Positions 13,172 to 27,300 of a DNA stretch of 64,000 nt are shown here, in pieces (within the stretch, counting starts at the first letter, position 1; each line of letters starts with the position of its first letter). The DNA lies in NCBI RefSeq assembly GCF_051020955.1, contig NW_027476984.1:1-64000 (forward strand). The letters are read 5' to 3'. The stretch is from Megalopta genalis. Its lineage: Eukaryota; Arthropoda; Insecta; Hymenoptera; Halictidae. The translations under genes and the position numbers were made by a program. The notes under the pieces are model-generated. The model did not search any database. It saw nothing but the letters and a program-made list of their open reading frames with translations, and was not told the DNA's origin.

Positions 13172-14150
13172 ATGTATTTGAAGCTAAACCTTCTACATCG
13201 AATTGATTTGCAGCTAAATCATTTGTTTTGCATGGATTTGACGCTAAATCGTTAGTATCGCCTGCATTTAAAGCTTTATCACTTGTATCGCAAGTATTTT
13301 AAGAAAAATCATTTGTTTCGCATGGATTTGAAGCTGTCTCGTTTGTTTCGACTGTATTTGAAGCTACATCAATTATATCGCAAGTATTTGAAGCAAAATC
13401 ATTCGTGTCGCATGGATTTGAAGCTAAACCTTCTACATCGTATTGATTTTAAGCTAAATCATGTGTTTCGCTTGGATATGAAGCTAACTCGTTTGTTACG
13501 TCTGCATTTGAAGCTACATCATTTATATCGCAAGTATCTGAACCTAAATCATTTGTTTCGCATGTATTTGAAGCTAAGCCGTCCACTTCGCACTGATTCG
13601 AAGCTAAGTCATGTGTTTCGCATGGATTTGAAGCTAACTCGTTTGTTTCGCATGCAGTTGAAGCTAAATCATGTTTATCGCACGTATCTGAAGCAAAACC
13701 ATTTGTGTCGCATGGATTTGAAGCTCAACCTTCTACATAGCATTGATTTGCAGCTAAATGATGTGTTTCGCATGGATTTGAAGCTAAATCGTTTGTTTCC
13801 CTTTCATTTGAAGCTATATCACTTATATCGCAAGTATCTCATGCTAAATCATTTGTCTCGCACGAATTTGAAGCTAATCGATGTGTTTCGCATGTATTTT
13901 AAACTATATCATATATTTCACATGGATTTGAAGGTAATTTGTTTCACCTGCATTTGTAGCTATATCACTTGTATCGCAAGTATTTGAAAAAAATAATTTG
14001 TATCGCATGGATTTGAAGCTAACTCGTTTACTTCGCCTGCAGTTGAATCTATATCACTTATATTGCAAGTATTCGAAGCTAAATCATTTGTTCCGCATGG
14101 ATTTGAACCTAAGACTTCTACTTCGCATTAATTTGAAGCTAAATCATGTG
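13172..14150. repeat. Domain II duplication, right copy
   Basis: This is the second copy of the block at 11888-12865, matching at an offset of 1,284-1,285 bases and carrying the same set of rare variants. It differs by scattered substitutions, for example GAAGCTGTCTCG against GAAGCTATCTCG and AAATAATTTGTATCG against AAATCATTTGTATCG. Similarity fades near 14.13-14.15 kb. Confidence 0.8.
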
Positions 14151-14555
14151 TTTCGCTTGGATATGAATCTAACTCGTTTGTTTAGTCTGCATTCGAAGCT
14201 AATCACTTATATAGCAAGTATCTGAAGCTAAATCATTTGTGTCCCATGGATTTGAAGCTAAGCCTTCTACATCGCATTGATTTGAAGCTAAATCATGTGT
14301 TTCGCTTGGATATGAAGCTAACTCGTTTGTTTAGTCTGCATTTGAAGCTAGTCACTTACATAGCAAGTATCGGAAGCTAAATCATTTGTGTCGCATGGAT
14401 TTGAAGCTAAGCCTTCTACATCGGATTGATTTGAAGCTAAATCATGTGTTTCGCTTGGATATGAAGCTAACTCGATTGTTTCGACTGCACTTGAAGCTAT
14501 ATCACCCATATCCCAAGTGTTTGAAGCTCAATCATTTGTGTCGCATGGATTTGAA
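14151..14555. repeat. Lead-in to domain III
   Basis: About 400 bp in which one 150-bp pentamer type is repeated. It carries CGCTTGGATATGAA, GTTTAGTCTGCATT and GAAGCTAATCACTTATATAGC-like variants near 14155-14220 and again near 14300-14370. The shortened monomer (AGCTAATCACTTATATAGC, 2 bp or more shorter than the E type) recurs in domains III and V, so it is a heritable deletion that was amplified afterwards. Confidence 0.65.
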
Positions 14556-17500
14556 GTTAAACCTGCTACATCCCATTGATTTGAAGCTAAATCATGTTTT
14601 TCGCTTGTATTTGAAGCTAACTCGTTTGTTTCGTCTGCATTTGAAGCTATATCACTTATATCGCAAGTATCTGAAGCTAAATCATTTGTTTCGCTTGAAT
14701 TTGAAGCTAAACCTTCTACATCGCATTGATTTGAAGCTAAGTCATGTGTTTCGCTTTAATATGAAGCTAACTCGTTTGTTTCGTCTGCATCTGATGCTAT
14801 GTCACTTATATCGCAAGTATCTGAAGCTAAATCATTTGTTTCGCTTGAGTTTGAAGCTAAACCTTCTACATCGCATTGATTTGAAGCTAAGTCATGTGTT
14901 TCGCTTTAATATGAAGCTAACTCGTTTGTTTCGTCTGCATCTGATGCTATGTCACTTATATCGCAAGTATCTGATGCTAAATCATTTGTTTCGCCTGGAT
15001 TTGAAGCTAAACCTTCTACATCGCATTGATTTGAAGCTAAATCATGTGTTTTGCTTGTATTTGAAGCTAACTAGTTCGTTTCGTCTGCATTTGAAGCTAT
15101 ATCACTTATATCGCAAGTATCTGATGCTAAATCATTTGTTTCGCATGGATTTGTAGCTAAACCTTCTACATTGCATTCATTTGCAGCTAAATCATGTGTT
15201 TCGCATAGATTTGAAGCTAAGCCTTATACTTCGCATCGATTTGAAGCTAAATGATATGTATCGCATGCGTTGTGAAGCTAACTCGATTGTTTCGACTGCA
15301 TTTGAATCTATATCACCCATATCCCAAGTGTTTGAAGCTCAATTATTTGTTTCGCATGGATTTGAAGCTAAACCTTCTACATCCCATTGATTTGCAGCTA
15401 AATCATGTGTTTCGCTTGTATTTGAAGCTAACTCGTTTGTTCAGTCTGCATTTGAAGCTAATTACTTATATAGCAAGTATCTGAAGCTAAATCATTTGTG
15501 TCGCATGGATTTGAAGCTAAGACTTCTACTTCGCATTGATTTGAAGCTAAGTCATGTGTTTCGCATGGATTTGAAGCTAACTCGTTTGTTTCGCATGCAG
15601 TTGAAGCTAAATCATGTTTTTAACATGTGTTTGAAGCTAAACCATTTGTGTCGCATGGATTTGAAGCTTAATCATGTGTTTTGCATGGATATGAAGCCAA
15701 CTCATTTGTTTCGACTGCATTTGAAGCTATATCACTTATATCCCAAGTGTTTGAAGCTGAATCATTTGTTTCGCATGGATTTGAAGTTAAACCTTCTACA
15801 TCGCATTGATTTGAAGCTCAGTCATGTGTTTTGCATGGATTTGAAGCTAACTCGTTTGTATCGACTGCATTTGAAGCTATATCACTTATATCCCAAGTGT
15901 TTGAAACTAAATCATTTGTTTCGCATGGATTTAAAGCTAAACCTTCTACATCGCATTTATTTGAAGCTAAATCATGTTATTCGCTTGGATTTGAAGCTAA
16001 CTGGTATGTTTCGTTTGCATTCGTAGCTATATCACTTATATCGCAAGCATCTGAAGCTAAATCATTGGTTTCGCATGGATTTGATGCTAAACCTTCTACA
16101 TCGAATATATTGAAGCTAACTCGCTTGTTTCGTCTTCATTTGAATCTATATCACTTATATCGCAAGTATTTGAGGAAAAATCATGTGTTTTGCATGGATT
16201 TGAAGCTAACTCGTTCGTTTATCCTGCATTTGAAGCTATATCACTTATATCGCACGTATGTGAACCTAAATCATTTGTTTCGCATTGATTTGCAGCTAAA
16301 TCATGTGTTTCGCACAGTTTTGAAGCTAAGCCGTATACTTCGCATCGATTTGAAGCTAAATAATATGTATCGCATGCGTTTTGAAGCTAACTCGATTGTT
16401 TCGACTGCATTTGAAGCTATATCACACGTATCCCAAGTGTTTGAAGCTCAATCATTTGGGTCGCATGGATTTGAAGCTAAACCTTCTACATCCCATTGAT
16501 TTGAAGCTAAATCATGTGTTCCGCTTGTATTTGAAGCTAACTCGTTTGTTTCGTCTGCATTTGAAGCTATATCACTTATATCGCAAGTATCTGAAGCTAA
16601 ATCATTTGTTTCGCATGGATTTGAAGCTAAACCTTCTACATCGCATTGATTTGCAGCTAAATCATGTGTTTCGCATAGATTTGAAGCTTAACCTTATACT
16701 TCGCATCGATTTGAAGATAAATAATATGTATCGCATGCGTTTTGAAGCTAACTCGATTGTTTCGACTGCATTTGAAGCTATATCACACATAACCCACGTG
16801 TTTGAAGCTCAATCATTTGTGTCGCATGGATTTGAAGCTAAACCTTCTACATCCCATTGATTTGAAGCAAAATCATGTGTTCCGCTTGTATTTGAAGCTA
16901 ACTCGTTTGTTTCGTCTGCATTTGAAGCTATATCACTTATATCGCAAGTATCTGAAGCTAAATCATTTGTTTCGCATGGATTTGAAGCTGAACATTCCAC
17001 ATCGCATTGATTTGAAGTTAAATAATGAGTTTCGCTCGAATTTGAAGCTAAACCTTCTACATCGCATTGATTTGAAGCTAAATCATGTGTTTCGAATGGA
17101 TTTGAAGCTAACTCGTTTGTTTCGCATGCAGTTGAAACTAAATCATGTTTATCACATGTGTCTGAAGCAAAATCATTTGTGTCGCATGGATTTGAAGCAA
17201 AACATTCTAAATCGCATTAATTTGTAGCTAAATCATGTGTTTCGCTTGGATATGAATCTAACTCGTTTGTTTAGTCTGCATTCGAAGCTAATCACTTATA
17301 TAGCAAGTATCTGAAGCTAAATCATTTGTGTCGCATGGATTTGAAGCTAAGCCTTCTACATCGGATTGATTTGACGCTAAATCATGTGTTTCGCTTGGAT
17401 ATGAAGCTAACTCGTTTGTTTAGTCTGCATTTGAAGCTAATCACTTATATAGCAACTATCTGAAGCTATATCATTTGTGTCGCATGGATTTGAAGCTAAG

Positions 17501-19831
17501 CCTTCTACTTCGCATTGATTTGAAGTTAAGTCATGTGTTTCGCATGGATTTGATGCTAACTCGTTTGTTTCGACTGCATTGGAAGCTATATCACTTATAT
17601 CCCAAGTGTTTGAAGCTAAATCATTTGTTTCGCATGGATTTGAAGCTGAACATTCCACATCGCATTGATTTGAAGTTAAATCATGAGTTTCGCTCGAATT
17701 TGAAGCTAAACCTTCTACATCGCATTGATTTGAAGCTAAATCACGTGTTTCGAATGGATTTGAAGCTAACTCGTTTGTTTCGCATGCAGTTGAAACTAAA
17801 TCATGTTTATCACATGTGTCTGAAGCAAAATCATTTGTGTTGCATGGATTTGAAGCAAAACATTCTAAATCGCATTAATTTGAAGCTGAATCATGTGTTT
17901 CGCTTGGATATGAAGCTAACTCGTTTGTTTAGTCACATTTGATGCTATATCGCTTATATCGCAAGTATCTGATGCTGAATCATTTGTTTCGTCTGGATAT
18001 GAAGCTAAACCTTCTACATCGCATTGATTTGAAGCTAAATCATGAGTTTCGCTTGAATTTGAAGCTAAACCTTCTACATCGCAGTGATTTGAAGCTAAAT
18101 AATGTGTTCCGCTTGTGTTTGAAGCTAACTCGTTTGTTTCGTCGGTATCTGAAGCTATGTCACTTATATCGCAAGTATCCGATGCTAAATCATTTGTTTC
18201 GCCTGGATTTGAAGCTAAACCTTCTACATCGCATTGATTTGAAGCTCAATCATGTGTTTCGCATGGATTTGAAGCTAAACCTTCTACATCGCATTGATTT
18301 GCAGCTAAATCATTTGTATCGCATGGATTTGAAGCTAAACCTTCCACATCGCATTGATTTGAAGCTAAATCATGAGTTTCGCTCGAACTTGAAGCTAAAC
18401 CTTCTACATCGCATTGATTTGAAGCTAAATCAAGTGTTTTGCTTGTATTTGAAGCTAACTAGTTCGTTTCGCCTGCATTTGTAGCTATATCATTTATATC
18501 GCAAGTATTTGAAGCTAAATCATTTGTTCCGCATGGATTTGAAGCTAATCCTTCTACATCGCATTGACTTGAAGCTAAATCATTTGTCTCGCATAGAGTT
18601 GAAGCTAACAGGTTTGTTTTGTTAGCATTTGAAGCTATATCACTCATATCGCAAGAATCTGAAGCAAAATCATTTGTGTCGCATGGATTTGAAGCTAAAC
18701 GTTCTACATCGTATTCATTTGAAGCTAAATCATGTGTTTCGCTTGGATATGAAGCTAACTCGTTTGTTTAGTCGCATTTGAAGCTATATCGCTTATATCG
18801 CAAGTATCTGATGCTGAATCAATTGTTTCGCCTGGATTTGAAGCTAAACCTTCTACATAGCATTGATTTGAAGCTCAATCATGTGTTTTGCATGGATTTG
18901 AAGCTAACTCGATTGTTTCGACTGCATTTGAAGCTATATCACCCATATCCCAAGTGTTGGAAGCTCAATCATTTGTATCGCATGGATTTGAAGCTAAACC
19001 TTCTACATCCGTTGATTTGAAGCTAAATCATGTTATTCGCTTGTATTTGAAGCTAACTCGTTTGTTTCGTCTGCATTTGAAGCTATATCACTTATATCGC
19101 AAGTATCTGAAGCTAAATCATTTGTTTCGCATGGATTTGAATCTAAACCTTCTACATCGCATTCATTTGCAGCTAAATCATGTGTTTCGCATAGATTTGA
19201 AGCTAAGCCTTATACTTCGCATCGATTTGAAGCTAAATGGTATGTATCGCATGCGTTTTGAAGCTAACTCGTTTGTTTAGTCTGCATTCGAACCTATATC
19301 ACTTATATCGCAAGTATCTGAACCAAAATCATTTGTTTCGCATGGATTTGAATCTTACCCTTCTACTTCGCATGGATATAAGCTAAATAATGTGTTCCGC
19401 TTGTGTTTGAAGCTAACTCGTTTGTTTCGTCGGCATCTGAAGCTATGTCACTTATATCGCAAGTATCCGATGCTAAATCATTTGTTTCGCCTGGATTTGA
19501 AGCTAAACCTTCTACATCGCATTGATTTGAAGCTCAATCATGTGTTTCGCATGGATTTGAAGCTAAACCTTCTACATCGCATTGATTTGCAGCTAAATCA
19601 TGTGTTTCGCATGGATTTGAAGCTAAACCTTCTACATCGCATTGATTTGAAGCTCAATCATGTGTTTCTCTTGAATTTGAAGCTAAACCTTCTACATCGC
19701 ATTGATTTGCAGCTAAATCATGTGTATCGCATGGATTTTGAAGCTAACTCGATTGTTTCGACTGCACTTGAAGCTATAGCACCCATATCCAAGTGTTTGA
19801 AGCTCAATCATTTGTGTCGCATGGATTTGAA
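14556..19831. repeat. Domain III higher-order repeat, copy 1 (5,276 bp)
   Basis: This copy is delimited by the rare segment GTTAAACCTGCTACATCCC, found at 14556, 19832 and 24571. Diagnostic content in order: CGCTTTAATATGAAGC (near 14754 and 14904), GCCTTATACTTCGCATCG with GCATGCGTTGTGAAGC (near 15220-15280), TGTTTTTAACATGTG (near 15625), GAATATATTGAAGC (near 16105), a run of GAACATTCCACATCGC variants (near 16990 and 17650), and GATATAAGCTAAATAATG (near 19375). The monomer in the C position is GAAGCT or GCAGCT, not the GCTGCT of domains I and IV. Confidence 0.8.
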
Positions 19832-22800
19832 GTTAAACCTGCTACATCCCATTGATTTGAAGCTAAATCATGTTTTTAGCTTGTATTTGAAGCTAACTCG
19901 TTTGTTTCGTCTGCATTTGAAGCTATATCACTTATATCGCAAGTATCTGAAGCTAAATCATTTGTGTCGCATGGATTTGAAGCTAAGCCTTCTACATCCC
20001 ATTGATTTGAAGCTAAATCATGTTTTTCGCTTGTATTTGAAGCTAACTCGTTTGTTTCGTCTGCATTTGAAGCTATATCACTTATATCGCAAGTATCTGA
20101 AGCTAAATCATTTGTTTCGCTTGAGTTTGAAGCTAAACCTTCTACATCGCATTGATTTGAAGCTAAGTCATGTGTTTCGCTTTAATATGAAGCTAACTCG
20201 TTTGTTGCGTCTGCATCTGATGCTATGTCACTTATATCGCAAGTATCTGATGCTAAATCATTTGTTTCGCATGGATTTGTAGCTAAACCTTCTACATTGC
20301 ATTCATTTGCAGCTAAATCATGTGTTTCGCATAGATTTGAAGCTAAGCCTTATACTTCGCATCGATTTGAAGCTAAATGATATGTATCGCATGCGTTGTG
20401 AAGCTAACTCGATTGTTTCGACTGCATTTGAATCTATATCACCCATATCCCAAGTGTTTGAAGCTCAATTATTTGTTTCGCATGGATTTGAAGCTAAACC
20501 TTCTACATCCCATTGATTTGCAGCTAAATCATGTGTTTCGCTTGTATTTGAAGCTAACTCGTTTGTTCAGTCTGCATTTGAAGCTAATTACTTATATAGC
20601 AAGTATCTGAAGCTAAATCATTTGTGTCGCATGGATTTGAAGCTAAGACTTCTACTTCGCATTGATTTGAAGCTAAGTCATGTGTTTCGCATGGATTTGA
20701 AGCTAACTCGTTTGTTTCGCATGCAGTTGAAGCTAAATCATGTTTTTAACATGTGTTTGAAGCTAAACCATTTGTGTCGCATGGATTTGAAGCTTAATCA
20801 TGTGTTTTGCATGGATATGAAGCCAACTCATTTGTTTCGACTGCATTTGAAGCTATATCACTTATATCCCAAGTGTTTGAAGCTGAATCATTTGTTTCGC
20901 ATGGATTTGAAGTTAAACCTTCTACATCGCATTGATTTGAAGCTCAGTCATGTGTTTTGCATGGATTTGAAGCTAACTCGTTTGTATCGACTGCATTTGA
21001 AGCTATATCACTTATATCCCAAGTGTTTGAAACTAAATCATTTGTTTCGCATGGATTTAAAGCTAAACCTTCTACATCGCATTTATTTGAAGCTAAATCA
21101 TGTTATTCGCTTGGATTTGAAGCTAACTGGTATGTTTCGTTTGCATTCGTAGCTATATCACTTATATCGCAAGCATCTGAAGCTAAATCATTGGTTTCGC
21201 ATGGATTTGATGCTAAACCTTCTACATCGAATATATTTGAAGCTAACTCGCTTGTTTCGTCTTCATTTGAATCTATATCACTTATATCGCAAGTAATATG
21301 AGGAAAAATCATGTGTTTTGCATGGATTTGAAGCTAACTCGTTCGTTTATCCTGCATTTGAAGCTATATCACTTATATCGCACGTATGTGAACCTAAATC
21401 ATTTGTTTCGCATTGATTTGCAGCTAAATCATGTGTTTCGCACAGTTTTGAAGCTAAGCCGTATACTTCGCATCGATTTGAAGCTAAATAATATGTATCG
21501 CATGCGTTTTGAAGCTAACTCGATTGTTTCGACTGCATTTGAAGCTATATCACACGTATCCCAAGTGTTTGAAGCTCAATCATTTGGGTCGCATGGATTT
21601 GAAGCTAAACCTTCTACATCCCATTGATTTGAAGCTAAATCATGTGTTCCGCTTGTATTTGAAGCTAACTCGTTTGTTTCGTCTGCATTTGAAGCTATAT
21701 CACTTATATCGCAAGTATCTGAAGCTAAATCATTTGTTTCGCATGGATTTGAAGCTAAACCTTCTACATCGCATTGATTTGCAGCTAAATCATGTGTTTC
21801 CCATAGATTTGAAGCTTAACCTTATACTTCGCATCGATTTGAAGCTAAATAATATGTATCGCATGCGTTTTGAAGCTAACTCGATTGTTTCGACTGCATT
21901 TGAAGCTATATCACACATAACACACGTGTTTGAAGCTCAATCATTTGTGTCGCATGGATTTGAAGCTAAACCTTCTACATCCCATTGATTTGAAGCAAAA
22001 TCATGTGTTCCGCTTGTATTTGAAGCTAACTCGTTTGTTTCGTCTGCATTTGAAGCTATATCACTTATATCGCAAGTATCTGAAGCTAAATCATTTGTTT
22101 CGCATGGATTTGAAGCTGAACATTCCACATCGCATTGATTTGAAGTTAAATAATGAGTTTCGCTCGAATTTGAAGCTAAACCTTCTACATCGCATTGATT
22201 TGAAGCTAAATCATGTGTTTCGAATGGATTTGAAGCTAACTCGTTTGTTTCGCATGCAGTTGAAACTAAATCATGTTTATCACATGTGTCTGAAGCAAAA
22301 TCATTTGTGTCGCATGGATTTGAAGCAAAACATTCTAAATCGCATTAATTTGTAGCTAAATCATGTGTTTCGCTTGGATATGAATCTAACTCGTTTGTTT
22401 AGTCTGCATTCGAAGCTAATCACTTATATAGCAAGTATCTGAAGCTAAATCATTTGTGTCGCATGGATTTGAAGCTAAGCCTTCTACATCGGATTGATTT
22501 GAAGCTAAATCATGTGTTTCGCTTGGATATGAAGCTAACTCGTTTGTTTAGTCTGCATTTGAAGCTAATCACTTATATAGCAACTATCTGAAGCTATATC
22601 ATTTGTGTCGCATGGATTTGAAGCTAAGCCTTCTACTTCGCATTGATTTGAAGTTAAGTCATGTGTTTCGCATGGATTTGATGCTAACTCGTTTGTTTCG
22701 ACTGCATTGGAAGCTATATCACTTATATCCCAAGTGTTTGAAGCTAAATCATTTGTTTCGCATGGATTTGAAGCTGAACATTCCACATCGCATTGATTTG

Positions 22801-24570
22801 AAGTTAAATCATGAGTTTCGCTCGAATTTGAAGCTAAACCTTCTACATCGCATTGATTTGAAGCTAAATCATGTGTTTCGAATGGATTTGAAGCTAACTC
22901 GTTTGTTTCGCATGCAGTTGAAACTAAATCATGTTTATCACATGTGTCTGAAGCAAAATCATTTGTGTTGCATGGATTTGAAGCAAAACATTCTAAATCG
23001 CATTAATTTGAAGCTGAATCATGTGTTTCGCTTGGATATGAAGCTAACTCGTTTGTTTAGTCGCATTTGTTGCTATATCGCTTATATCGCAAGTATCTGA
23101 TGCTGAATCATTTGTTTCGTCTGGATATGAAGCTAAACTTTCTACATCGGATTGATTTGAAGCTAAATCATGTGTTTCGCTTGGATGTGAAGCTAACTCG
23201 TTTGTTTAGTCTGCATTTGAAGCTAATCACTTATATAGCAACTATCTGAAGCAAAATCATTTGTGTCGCATGGATTTGAAGCTAAACGTTCTACATCGTA
23301 TTCATTTGAAGCTAAATCATGTGTTTCGCTTGGATATGAAGCTAACTCGTTTGTTTAGTCGCATTTGAAGCTATATCGCTTATATCGCAAGTATCTGATG
23401 CTGAATCATTTGTTTCGCCTGGATTTGAAGCTAAACCTTCTACATAGCATTGATTTGAAGCTCAATCATGTGTTTTGCATGGATTTGAAGCTAACTCGAT
23501 TGTTTCGACTGCATTTGAAGCTATATCACCCATATCCCAAGTGTTGGAAGCTCAATCATTTGTATCGCATGGATTTGAAGCTAAACCTTCTACATCCCGT
23601 TGATTTGAAGCTAAATCATGTTATTCGCTTGTATTTGAAGCTAACTCGTTTGTTTCGTCTGCATTTGAAGCTATATCACTTATATCGCAAGTATCTGAAG
23701 CTAAATCATTTGTTTCGCATGGATTTGAATCTAAACCTTCTACATCGCATTCATTTGCAGCTAAATCATGTGTTTCGCATAGATTTGAAGCTAAGCCTTA
23801 TACTTCGCATCGATTTGAAGCTAAATGGTATGTATCGCATGCGTTTTGAAGCTAACTCGTTTGTTTAGTCTGCATTCGAACCTATATCACTTATATCGCA
23901 AGTATCTGAACCAAAATCATTTGTTTCGCATGGATTTGAATCTTACCCTTCTACTTCGCATGGATATAAGCTAAATAATGTGTTCCGCTTGTGTTTGAAG
24001 CTAACTCGTTTGTTTCGTCGGCATCTGAAGCTATGTCACTTATATCGCAAGTATCTGATGCTAAATCATTTGTTTCGCCTGGATTTGAAGCTAAACCTTC
24101 TACATCGCATTGATTTGAAGCTCAATCATGTGTTTCGCATGGATTTGAAGCTAAACCTTCTACATCGCATTGATTTGCAGCTAAATCATGTGTTTCGCAT
24201 GGATTTGAAGCTAAACCTTCTACATCGCATTGATTTGAAGCTCAATCATGTGATTCTCTTGAATTTGAATCTAAACCTTCTACATCGCATTGATTTGAAG
24301 CTAAGTCATGTGTTTCGCTTTAATATGAAGCAAACTCGTTTGTTTCGTCTGCATCTGATGCTATGTCACTTATATCGCAAGTATCTGATGCTAAATCATT
24401 TGTTTCGCCTGGATTTGAAGCTAAACCTTCTACATCGCATTGATTTGCAGCTAAATCATGTGTATCGCATGGATTTTGAAGCTAACTCGATTGTTTCGAC
24501 TGCACTTGAAGCTATAGCACCCATATCCCAAGTGTTTGAAGCTCAATCATTTGTGTCGCATGGATTTGAA
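19832..24570. repeat. Domain III higher-order repeat, copy 2 (4,739 bp)
   Basis: This copy repeats copy 1 in the same order. The offset steps between equivalent points: 5,276 at the landmark, 5,126 around 15.2/20.3 kb, 5,128 around 17.4/22.6 kb, 4,587 around 18.8/23.4 kb, and 4,739 at the next landmark. Relative to copy 1 it therefore lacks about 150 bp near its start, lacks about 541 bp near 23.1-23.3 kb, and gains about 152 bp near 24.3-24.4 kb. All of these are within a few bases of whole numbers of monomers. Outside these steps the copies look nearly identical. Confidence 0.8.
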
Positions 24571-25100
24571 GTTAAACCTGCTACATCCCATTGATTTGAA
24601 GCTAAATCATGTTTTTCGCTTGTATTTGAAGCTAACTCGTTTGTTTCGTCTGCATTTGAAGCTATATCACTTATATCGCAAGTATCTGAAGCTAAATCAT
24701 TTGTGTCGCATGGATTTGAAGCTAAGCCTTCTACATCCCATTGATTTGAAGCTAAATCATGTTTTTCGCTTGTATTTGAAGCTAACTCGTTTGTTTCGTC
24801 TGCATTTGAAGCTATATCACTTATATCGCAAGTATCTGAAGCTAAATCATTTGTTTCGCGTGGATTTGAAGCTAAACCTTCTACATCGCATTCATTTGCA
24901 GCTAAATCATGTGTTTCGCATAGATTTGAAACTAAGCCTTATACTTCGCATCGATTTGAAGCTCAATGATATGTATCGCATGCGTTTTGAAGCTAACTCG
25001 ATTGTTTCGACTGCACTTGAAGCTATATCACCCATGTCCCAAGTGTTTGAAGCTAAATCATGTGTTTCGCTTGGATATGAAGCTAACTCGTTTGTTTAGT
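24571..25100. repeat. Domain III higher-order repeat, copy 3 (partial)
   Basis: This begins at the third GTTAAACCTGCTACATCCC landmark and follows the opening part of copy 2 (tandem CATCCCATTGATTTGAAGC pentamers). It reaches the GCCTTATACTTCGCATCG and GCATGCGTTTTGAAGC variants near 24940-24990 and then loses the HOR order near 25.05-25.1 kb. Confidence 0.7.
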
Positions 25101-26814
25101 CTGCATTTGAAGCTAATCACTTATATAGCAAGTATCTGAAGCTAATTCATTTGTGTCGCATGGATTTCAAGCTAAGCCTTCTACTTCGCATTGATTTGAA
25201 GCTAAATCATGAGTTTCGCTTGAATTTGAATCTAAACCTTCTACATCGCATTGATTTGAAGCTAAGTCATGTGTTTCGCTTTAATATGAAGCAAACTCGT
25301 TTGTTTCGTCTGCATCTGATGCTATGTCACTTATATCGCAAGTATCTGATGCTAAATCATTTGTTTCGCCTGGATTTGAAGCAAAACCTTCTACATCGCA
25401 TTGATTTGTAGCTAAATCATGTGTTTCGCTCGAATTTGAAGCTAAACCATCTACATCGCATTGATTTGAAGCTAAATCATGTGTTTTGCTTGTATTTGAA
25501 GCTAACTAGTTCGTTTCGCCTGCATTTGAAGCTATATCACTTATATCGCAAGTATCTGATACTAAATCATTTGTTTCGCATGGATTTGAAGGTAATCCTT
25601 CTACATGGCATTGATTTGCAGCTAAATCACGTCATTCAAATAGATTTGAAGCTAACTCGTTCGTTTCGCCTGCATTTGTAGCTATATCATTTATATCGCA
25701 AGTATTTGAAGCTAAATCATTTGTTCCGCATGGATTTGAAGCTAAGCCTTCTACATCGCAATGACTTGAAGCTAAACCATTTGTCTCGCATAGAGTTGAA
25801 GCTAACACGTTTGTTTTGTTAGCATTTGAAGCTATATCACTCATATCCCAAGTGTTTGATGCTAAATCATTTGTTTCGCATGGATTTGAAGCTAAACTTT
25901 CTAAATCGGATTGATTTGAAACTAAATCATATGTTTCGCTTGGATATAAAGCTAACTCGTTTGTTTAGTCTGCATTCGAAGCTATATCACTTATATCGCA
26001 AGTATCTGAACCTAAATCATTTGTTTCGCATGGATTTGAATCTTACCCTTTTACTTCGCATGGATATAAAGCTAAATAATGTGTTCCGCTTGTATTTGAA
26101 GCTAACTCGTTTGTTTCGTCTGCATCTGAAGCTATGTCACTTATATCGCAAGTATCTGATGCTAAATCACTTGTTTCGCCTGGATTTGAAGCTAAACATT
26201 CTACATCGCATTGATTTGCAGCTAAATCATGTGTTTCGCATGGATTTGAAGCTAAACTTTCTAAATCGGATTGATTTGAAACTAAATCATATGTTTCGCT
26301 TGGATATAAAGCTAACTCGTTTGTTTAGTCTGCATTCGAAGCTATATCACTTATATCGCAAGTATCTGATGCTAAATCACTTGTTTCGCCTGGATTTGAA
26401 GCTAAACATTCTACATCGCATTGATTTGAAGCTAAACCATGTGTTTCACTTGGATATGAATCTAACTCGTTTGTTTAATTTGCATTTGAATCTACATCAC
26501 TTATATCGCAAGTATCCGAATCTAAATCATTGGTTTCGCATGGATTTGAAGCTAAACCTTCTACACCGCATTGAGATGAAGCTAAATCATGTGTTTCGCT
26601 TGGATTTGGTGCTAACTCGTTTGTTTCTTCTGCATTTGAAGCTATGTCACTTATATCGCAAGTATCTGAAGCTAAATCATTGGTTTCGCATGGATTTGAA
26701 GCTAAACCTTTTACATCGCATTGATTTGAAGCTAAATCATTTATTTCGCATGAATATGCATCTAAGCCACGTGTTTCGCATGAATTTGAACCTAACCTTC
26801 TACTTCGCATTGAT
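25101..26814. repeat. Mixed block at the domain III/IV boundary
   Basis: Monomers of domain III type (CGCTTTAATATGAAGC near 25279, GAACTAGTTCG-like near 25500, GTTTTGTTAGCATTTG near 25812) give way to domain IV types (CATGAATATGCATCTAAGCC near 26748, GGATTTGGTGCTAACTCG near 26604). No long HOR order holds through the block, apart from a local 360-bp duplication. No non-repeat sequence is present. Confidence 0.65.
25873..26369. repeat. Local 360-bp tandem duplication
   Basis: The segment 25873-26009 (AAACTTTCTAAATCGGATTG, AAACTAAATCATATGTTTCG, GGATATAAAGCTAACTCG, GTTTAGTCTGCATTCG) recurs at 26233-26369 with no difference that I can see. The offset is exactly 360 bp, or twelve monomers. The sequence after each copy diverges. 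Confidence 0.8.
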
Positions 26815-27300
26815 TTGAAGCTAAATCATGAGTTTCGGATGGATTTGAATCTAACTCGTTTGTTTCACCTGCATTTGAAACTATGTCACTTATATTGCAA
26901 GTATCTGAAGCTAAATCATTGGTTTCGCATGGATTTGAAGCTAAACCTTATACATCGCATTGATTTGCTGCTAAATCATGTGTATCGCATGGATTTTGAA
27001 GGTAACTCGATTGCTTTGTCTGCATTTGAAGCTATATCACTTATATCCCAAGTGTTTGATGCTAAATCATTTGGTTCGCATGGATTTGAAGCTAAACCTT
27101 CTACATCGCATTGATTTGCAGCTAAATCATGTGTTTCGCATGGATCTGAAGCTAAATCATGTGTTTCGCATGGATTTGAAGCTAACTCGTTTGCTTTGCC
27201 TCCAGTTGAATCTATATCACTTATATTTCAAGTATTCGAAGTTAAATCATTTGTTCCGCATGGATTTGAAGCTAAGACTTCTACTTCGCATTGATTTGAA
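26815..27300. repeat. Domain IV entry block (first of three copies)
   Basis: Starting with AAGCTAAATCATGAGTTTCG, this block of about 490 bp recurs at about 35720 and 44772. It includes GTTTCACCTGCATTTG, AAACCTTATACATCGC, GGATTTTGAAGGTAACTCG (a one-base insertion that shifts the register) and GCTTTGCCTCCAGTTG, which reads GCTTTGCCTGCAGTTG in the other two copies. The second and third copies are 9,052 bp apart, like the large segmental duplication they sit in. Confidence 0.75.
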
